Below, piece by piece: positions 13,121 to 18,246 of a stretch of 18,246 nt of DNA; the stretch's first letter is position 1, and the number at the start of each line of letters is the position of its first letter. The stretch is from the NCBI GenBank assembly GCA_948664205.1, contig CAPNDH010000028.1, positions 1-18,246 of the forward strand, given 5' to 3'. The translations under genes and the position numbers were made by a program. This stretch comes from an uncultured Clostridia bacterium (GTDB lineage: Bacteria; Bacillota; Clostridia; TANB77; CAG-508). Below the pieces are notes generated by a model. It searched no databases. It was not told where the DNA came from and saw nothing but the letters and a program-made list of their open reading frames with translations.

Positions 13121-15046
13121 TCACGTATTTCTGCAGCTTTTTCGAATTCCATTGCTTGAGCATATTTTAGCATCTCATCTGTTAATTTATCTATTATTTC
13201 TTGCATGCTTGCTTCTTCTGATAGATTGTATTCTTCTTGTGCCTCTTCTATTATGCTTGCTTTTATTGTGTCTCTTATTGATTTTTTAATTGTTTGTGGT
13301 ACTATTCCATGTTCCTCATTGTATTTTGATTGTATCGCTCTTCTTCTGTTTGTTTCTGTAATTGCTTTTTCCATACTTTCAGTTAATTCGTCTGCATACA
13401 TTATTACTTTTCCTTCAGTATTTCTTGCAGCACGTCCTATAGTTTGTATTAGTGAACGTTCTGAACGTAGAAAACCTTCTTTGTCAGCATCTAATATTGC
13501 TACTAATGAAACCTCTGGAATATCTAAACCTTCTCTTAAAAGGTTTATTCCTACTAGCACATCAAATTCACCTAAACGCAAATCTCTTATTATTTCCATT
13601 CTCTCTAGTGCTTTTATGTCTGAATGCATATATCTTACTTTTATTCCTATTCCAGCTAAGTAACTACTTAAATCTTCTGCCATTTTTTTAGTTAGTGTTG
13701 TTACTAATACTCTATCCCCATTTTCTATTCTTTGCCTTATTTGTTCAATCAAGTCATCCACTTGGTTTGCTACTGGTTTTACTTCTATTATTGGATCTAA
13801 TAGTCCTGTTGGACGTATTATTTGCTCTACTACATTTCCCTTTGAATGTTCTTTTTCATAATCTGCTGGTGTTGCACTTACAAATATACATTGGTTTATT
13901 CTTTGTTCAAATTCTTCAAATTTAAGTGGTCTATTGTCAAAGGCTGATGGAAGTCTAAAACCATATTGTACTAACGATTCTTTTCTCGCTCTATCCCCAT
14001 TATACATTGCCCTTACTTGTGGAACTGTTGCATGAGATTCATCTATTAGTAGTAAAAAGTCTTTTGGAAAGTAATCAAATAATGTAAATGGTGGGCTTCC
14101 TTCTTCCCTTCCACTTATATGCCTTGAATAGTTTTCTATTCCTTGGCAGAAGCCTGTTTCTTTCATCATTTCTATATCAAAGTTTGTTCTTTCTTCTATT
14201 CTTTGAGCTTCTATTAGCTTTCCTATTGATTTAAAGTATTCTACTCTTTCTTCTTTTTCCTTATCAATAGTTTCTATTGCTCTTTCCATTTTTTCGCTAG
14301 TTGTTACATAGTGTGAGTTTGGGAATATTATAACATGATTTCTTGTAGCCTCTACTTTACCTGTTAATGGGTTTATTTCAGATATCTTTTCTATTTCATC
14401 TCCCCAAAACTCCACACGTATTGCTGTTTCAGATTCATCTGATGGATATATTTCTACAATATCTCCTTTTGCTCTAAATGTTCCCCTTTTAAAATCTAGT
14501 TCATTTCTTGTATATTGCATGTTTATTAGCTTTTTAAGCATCTTATTTCTTTCAACCTGCATACCTGGTCTTAAAGAAACTGCCATATTTTCATAATCAA
14601 TAGGGTCACCTAAACCATATATACATGAAACAGATGCAACTATTATTGTATCTCTTGTTTCAAATAAAGAAGCTGTTGCACTATGGCGAAGCTTGTCTAT
14701 TTCATCATTTACTGAAGAATCCTTTTCTATATATGTGTCTGATTGTGGAATATAGGCTTCGGGTTGGTAGTAATCATAATAGCTTACGAAGTATTCAACG
14801 TTATTCTCTGGAAAGAACTCTTTGAATTCTGAATATAGTTGCCCTGCTAATGTCTTATTATGTGCTAAAACGAGTGTTGGCTTCTGCACTTTTTGAATAA
14901 TATTTGCCATTGTGAAAGTTTTTCCGTGAGCCTGTAACTCCCAGAAGTGTCTGAAATTTCTTGCCTTCTTCTATTCCTTTTGATAGATATTCTATTGCCT
15001 GTGGTTGGTCACCTGTTGGTTTATATTCTGAATGTAATTTAAACAT
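13093..15046 (-). CDS. uvrB: Excinuclease ABC subunit B, +1-recoded
   Basis: UvrB is the DNA-damage-verifying helicase-like ATPase of nucleotide excision repair; UvrA loads it. The start at 15046 has AAAGGAGA upstream; the protein opens MFKLHSEYKPTGDQPQAIEY. Further landmarks are YFVSYYDYYQPEAYIPQSDT (beta-hairpin region), VSCIYGLGDP, LLLIDESHATVPQ (Walker B), CIFVSATPADYE, LREGLDIPEVSLVAILDADKE and IQTIGRAARN, with a C-terminal UVR domain. In the zero frame the Walker A loop reads GVTGSRKN and the protein ends after about 63 residues. Codon 41 is CGG; reading CGGA as Gly gives GVTGSGKTFTMANIIQKV, the exact P-loop, and a 650-aa protein of normal length. The glycine is essential for ATP binding in this family. 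No other in-frame CGG was seen. Confidence 0.95.
14923..14926 (-). other. CGGA +1 site in the uvrB Walker A loop (Gly41)
   Basis: The minus strand reads ACA GGC TCA CGG AAA AAC TTT CAC. Dropping the C gives ACA GGC TCA GGA AAA ACT TTC ACA (T-G-S-G-K-T-F-T). The site lies inside the catalytic P-loop, so the expected amino acid is unambiguous. Confidence 0.92.
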
Positions 15047-15262
15047 CTTATCTCCTTTTAATTTATACTTTATCAATTTTAATTATTTATAAATATTTTA
15101 TTATAGGTACAATTTTTTTCTTATTAATAGCATATCTTTTGTTTCCCATGTCTATCAGTTATTAAATTTTTCTTTAGACTGAATTTTCATTTAATTGTTC
15201 TTTAAAATACAACACATTTTAAATAAATATTCTAAATTTTATTTTATCTTGTATTCATATAT

Positions 15263-17041
15263 TTATTTTAGTCTTAAGTAACCTAATTCCTCCCAATAAT
15301 TATATGCTAAGTTTAATTTAAACACTACTTTTGGCTTAGCTCCAGCTCTATTTTTGTCTACTACACATACATAATATCTTACATCTGGATCTTTTGAAAC
15401 TTCTAGGTCATAAAATTTTGTATCTACCTCATTTAATGAATATTCATATTTGTGTAAATCTTCATTATGGATTTGTTTTATTAAGCATAATATATCTAAT
15501 ACTTCTTTTACTGTTCTGCTTACTGCTAAGTCATTGACATTTACATTTATTGGCAATGTTTCAGACTCTGCAAGCTGTATTGATGAAGCTATAAATATAT
15601 TTAAGTCTTGTGCTAGATTTGAAAGAATAGTTGCTGTTCTTTTTATTTCTTCACCATTTCCAATATTTTCTGTATCTGTTTTTAGAGTATCATAAAATAC
15701 ATATTCTATTTGTTCTTTATAATAATAATTTAAAATTACTTTTTCCAATTCATCATTTGTATGATTTGTTAAATTCACAAAATATATTGAATTTCTCACT
15801 TGTTCTTCAAGCCAGTTTGTTGCTTCTATTGTATTATTAAACTCACTAGAAACTTTTTCTAATCTTTTTGCAAATTCTCTTTGCGTTTCATTTTCTTTTT
15901 TTAATACAAAGCCTTCTTCATCTTTTTCTACATTTGCATCTTTATCAGGTCTAAATTTAAATTCAAGAATTTCTCCTTCTGTTTTGCATAGTTTTTGATT
16001 ATGTAGTTTTTGGATTTTTTCATTATTAAGTATTGTTGTTATTAAACATAATTTCATTTTTTCTTCTGACATTTCATTTGAAATTATTAATACTTTTTTA
16101 TTATGTAATAATGCCAAATTTGCTGATAAATTAATTGTAAATCTACTTTTACCAGAGTTAGATGGCATAGCATATACAAAAGTTTCCCCTTTCCTAATTC
16201 CTTTAAACACACTACTTAATATAGGAAATGGAAGTTCTAAACCTTGTGTTAAATTGTTTTCCCCTGAAATTAGGAAATTTGTAATGTCATCATTTAAAAC
16301 AGATCTTCTATATTTTTCTGTTGCTGTTATTTGTTCTATTGCACTTTTTGTATCTTCTATTGTCATTTTGTCATATAGTTCATAATTTACAATATCAGCA
16401 ATCATTTCTTTTGTCTCTTTTATTGGATTATGAATATAGTTTTTTCTAATTTCAAATAGTTTTCTTAATTCTACATATATTTTTTCAAAATTTACCTTTA
16501 AACTTCTTCCCTTTTCTTTTAACATTTGTTTTAAATCATATGTATCTGGACTTTCTTTTGGAAAGTTAAAGCCTTCTTTTGCTATTTCTGGTGTGTATTC
16601 TTGACCATCTATAAAAATTGCACCTTTATATAAATTTAATATTTTTGCACTTTCAAAATAACAATCTTTTTTCTGTATATAGTACATAGATATAGCTTTA
16701 GGATTTGCTAATAATAAACTAATAAATTGTTCTTCTAATTTTTTGTTGCTTAATTTTTTTGGATAGCTAGCATCTTCTTTTTGTTCTTTAATTATATTAT
16801 CTGAAATATTATCCTCAGTTTCTTCATATTCTATTTCATTAATTTCTTCTTTTTCTTCTTTTACTTGTTTTTTGTATTCAATTCTTCCTTCTTCTTGTAT
16901 TCTTTGAAGCTCTTTTATTGCATCTATGTAATTTTCTTCTTTTATTAATCTTCTAACATTTTCAACATCTTCTTTATTATCTTTTGTAACTTTGATATTT
17001 TTTACTACATCTAGTATTTTATTAATTTTATCTTTATCCAT
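15263..17041 (-). CDS. DnaB-like RecA-fold ATPase, 592 aa
   Basis: The C-terminal half has a DnaB/RecA-type ATPase core: a GETFVYAMPSNSGKS Walker A near residue 297, KKVLIISNEMSEEKM, a YVFYDTLKTD Walker B-like strand near 450, IFIASSIQLAE, and a late NRAGAKPKVVFKLNL (Arg-finger-like) segment. This order matches replicative DnaB-family or phage-type DNA helicases. The N-terminal half is different: a short helical start, a Glu-rich stretch at about residues 60-90, and no clear DnaB N-terminal domain. Its substrate is unknown; a phage- or plasmid-derived or accessory helicase is likely. The start at 17041 has AAAGGAG 7 nt upstream. It is transcribed alone from its own promoter. No in-frame CGG was seen in 1.8 kb. 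Confidence 0.7.
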   Translation of the reverse strand: MDKDKINKILDVVKNIKVTKDNKEDVENVRRLIKEENYIDAIKELQRIQEEGRIEYKKQVKEEKEEINEIEYEETEDNISDNIIKEQKEDASYPKKLSNKKLEEQFISLLLANPKAISMYYIQKKDCYFESAKILNLYKGAIFIDGQEYTPEIAKEGFNFPKESPDTYDLKQMLKEKGRSLKVNFEKIYVELRKLFEIRKNYIHNPIKETKEMIADIVNYELYDKMTIEDTKSAIEQITATEKYRRSVLNDDITNFLISGENNLTQGLELPFPILSSVFKGIRKGETFVYAMPSNSGKSRFTINLSANLALLHNKKVLIISNEMSEEKMKLCLITTILNNEKIQKLHNQKLCKTEGEILEFKFRPDKDANVEKDEEGFVLKKENETQREFAKRLEKVSSEFNNTIEATNWLEEQVRNSIYFVNLTNHTNDELEKVILNYYYKEQIEYVFYDTLKTDTENIGNGEEIKRTATILSNLAQDLNIFIASSIQLAESETLPINVNVNDLAVSRTVKEVLDILCLIKQIHNEDLHKYEYSLNEVDTKFYDLEVSKDPDVRYYVCVVDKNRAGAKPKVVFKLNLAYNYWEELGYLRLK

Positions 17042-17071
17042 GGTTATTCTCCTTTATAATTACTCATAATA

Positions 17072-17100
17072 AGTATATATATAATGATTTTGTATTTCAA
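17072..17100 (-). promoter_or_regulatory. Sigma-A promoter of the DnaB-like gene
   Basis: On the minus strand TTGAAA (17095-17100), a 17-nt spacer and TATACT (17072-17077), about 30 nt upstream of the ATG. Confidence 0.65.
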
Positions 17101-17196
17101 GTATTTTTATATAACATTTGTGTTACAATTTAGAATACAACTATTAAAATCCGCTCCCAGTAAGTAATATAAACAAAGTTTGTGAATTTTTTCAGC

Positions 17197-17225
17197 TTGA
17201 CTTTTACAGATATATTGTGTATTAT
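17197..17225 (+). promoter_or_regulatory. Sigma-A promoter of the 17256 gene
   Basis: TTGACT (17197-17202), a 17-nt spacer and TATTAT (17220-17225), about 30 nt before the ATG, with an AGGAGG site in between. Confidence 0.7.
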
Positions 17226-17255
17226 GATTACAATATTTTTTAGGAGGTTTTAATT

Positions 17256-17669
17256 ATGTCAAAAATTTCAAAAATAGTTATATTTTTATTAATAATATTA
17301 TTATCTGTTTGTACATTTTCTCTTGCAACAGATATAAATATGAATATTACAGAGCAAAGTAATACTTCTAATAGTAGTAATGTTTCTACTTATTCAAATA
17401 ATGTAAATTCAAATAATTATAATAATACAGTAAATTATAATATAACTTCAAATGATAGCAATTCTTCTAATAGAGTTACTGATAGTTCTAATTCAAATAG
17501 AAATTTAAGCCTAGAGACTGAAGCTTCGCAAACTCAAGTTAGTAATATTTCAAAAAGTGATGTTGATAACGGTTTAAGTTTATCAAATGTTTTAAATATT
17601 TTACTTATTGTTGTTGGCGTTGTTTTAATATTACTAAGTATTGCAATATTAATAAGATTAAATTCATAA
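17256..17669 (+). CDS. Exported Asn/Ser-rich protein with C-terminal membrane anchor
   Basis: An N-terminal signal sequence (ISKIVIFLLIILLSVCTFSL) is followed by a low-complexity Asn/Ser/Thr spacer of about 70 residues, and a C-terminal hydrophobic helix (VLNILLIVVGVVLILLSIAI) ending in a short basic-plus-polar tail. This predicts a protein with an exposed, flexible extracellular segment held in the membrane. The AGGAGG site is 9 nt upstream. No enzymatic motif. The architecture is shared with the next gene, suggesting related surface roles. Confidence 0.75.
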   Translation: MSKISKIVIFLLIILLSVCTFSLATDINMNITEQSNTSNSSNVSTYSNNVNSNNYNNTVNYNITSNDSNSSNRVTDSSNSNRNLSLETEASQTQVSNISKSDVDNGLSLSNVLNILLIVVGVVLILLSIAILIRLNS

Positions 17670-17753
17670 TTTTTAAGTTATTTTTTCCCTGTATAATTTA
17701 TCGTTATTTTTTTAATAATAATAATGACTTTAAATTATATAAGGAGGTAAATT

Positions 17754-18203
17754 ATGAAAAAGAAATTTTATATAATTGCATTATTAATAGTTAGTATGCT
17801 TATTTTATCTTTTTCTTATACATTTGCTGCAAATGAACCACAAGCTGTACAAGGTATTAGAAACGTAGTTGGTGGAGCTGAAAATATTGTAGAAGATGCT
17901 GGTAAAGGTATAGTAGATGGGGTAAGGAATGTTACATCTGGTGGAGAAAATATGATGGAAAATGCAGCTAGAGATGTCCAAAATGGAGCTCAAGATGCTG
18001 GAAACCGTATAACAGGTGCTATGACAGATGATAATTATGATGCTACAAGAACTACTACAAGAAGTGCTGATGTTAATAATGGTGAAGGAACATTTCTTGG
18101 TATTAATGGTACAACTTGGGCATGGCTTATAATTGCAGTTGTTGCTGTTGCAATTATTGCTCTTATATGGATGTATGTTAGACAAAATAATAATTGGTGT
18201 TAG
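17754..18203 (+). CDS. Exported repeat protein with C-terminal membrane anchor
   Basis: Signal peptide at residues 1-25 (YIIALLIVSMLILSFSYTFA-AN). Two imperfect repeats of about 22 residues follow: GIRNVVGGAENIVEDAGKGI and GVRNVTSGGENMMENAARDV, then a related QNGAQDAGNRITGAM. They would make amphipathic Ala/Gly/Asn helices. A linker leads to a C-terminal transmembrane segment (WAWLIIAVVAVAIIALIWMY) and a short tail ending in Cys. The AAGGAGG site is 7 nt before the ATG. Similar short helical-repeat exported proteins occur in Clostridia, but the function is unknown. Confidence 0.8.
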   Translation: MKKKFYIIALLIVSMLILSFSYTFAANEPQAVQGIRNVVGGAENIVEDAGKGIVDGVRNVTSGGENMMENAARDVQNGAQDAGNRITGAMTDDNYDATRTTTRSADVNNGEGTFLGINGTTWAWLIIAVVAVAIIALIWMYVRQNNNWC

Positions 18204-18246
18204 AATAGATATATGGACACATTTTATGAGAGAGTGTATAATAAAT

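Noticed and set aside
2070..14926. Treating murD, uvrA, uvrB and cysE as ordinary pseudogenes
   Set aside because: Apart from one C per site the genes are intact to the end, of normal length, and one is essential; all lesions share one sequence form.
392..14926. Explaining the six shifts by homopolymer sequencing error or a basecalling motif
   Set aside because: The extra base is never in a homopolymer, and identical GGA contexts (for example CCA GGA elsewhere in cysE and in the coat-like gene) are unaffected.

Overview
The window is very AT-rich, has short intergenic gaps, strong AGGAGG-type ribosome binding sites, TTG starts and mostly uninterrupted bacterial genes. It carries murD, uvrA, uvrB and cysE homologues and looks like a chromosomal segment of a low-GC Firmicute, most likely an uncultured Clostridia-type organism. 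No species call is possible from sequence alone.

Layout. 1-263: the 3' end of one tRNA, a second tRNA-like gene with an oversized anticodon loop, two tandem 49-nt-spaced RNA hairpin units and a strong terminator. 329-950 (-): Pro/Gly-tailed, coat-like hypothetical protein. 1172-1942 (+): hypothetical. 1997-3398 (-): murD. 3485-3614: palindrome-ended inverted-repeat element. 3662-4348 (-): cytidylate-kinase-like NTPase. 4612-4984 (-): two overlapping small ORFs. 5146-5259 (+): 37-aa Asn-rich peptide. 5304-6045 (-): two overlapping hypotheticals, one membrane protein. 6301-6872 (+): DUF4160/DUF2442-like pair. 7084-9913 (-): uvrA. 10123-10536 (-), 10734-11642 (+) and 12340-13075 (+): lineage-specific small genes. 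11674-12206 (-): cysE. 13093-15046 (-): uvrB. 15263-17041 (-): DnaB-like RecA-fold ATPase. 17256-18203 (+): two exported or membrane-anchored proteins.

The outstanding observation concerns reading frames. Five genes (the coat-like gene, murD, uvrA, uvrB, and cysE twice) are interrupted by a +1 shift, and all six lesions have one form: a single C in front of a glycine codon, giving an in-frame CGG where the conserved protein needs GGN. Skipping the C, or reading C-GGN as one four-base glycine codon, restores full-length proteins. The restored residues include the Walker A glycine of UvrB, conserved glycines of CysE and the essential C-terminus of MurD. In these genes I found no in-frame CGG used as arginine. 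This does not look like random indels and suggests programmed +1 decoding of CGGN as glycine, or a very specific insertion process. Against a simple rule, seven in-frame CGG codons in six lineage-specific hypothetical genes must be read as ordinary triplets for those ORFs to stay open. An 8-nt anticodon loop, typical of +1-suppressor tRNAs, occurs in the tRNA-like gene at 50-124, but its loop is not complementary to CGGN, so I do not claim it is the decoder.

Convergent gene ends are separated by long perfect hairpins serving as shared terminators. At cysE and uvrB one 21-nt stem arm is the last codons of the gene itself.
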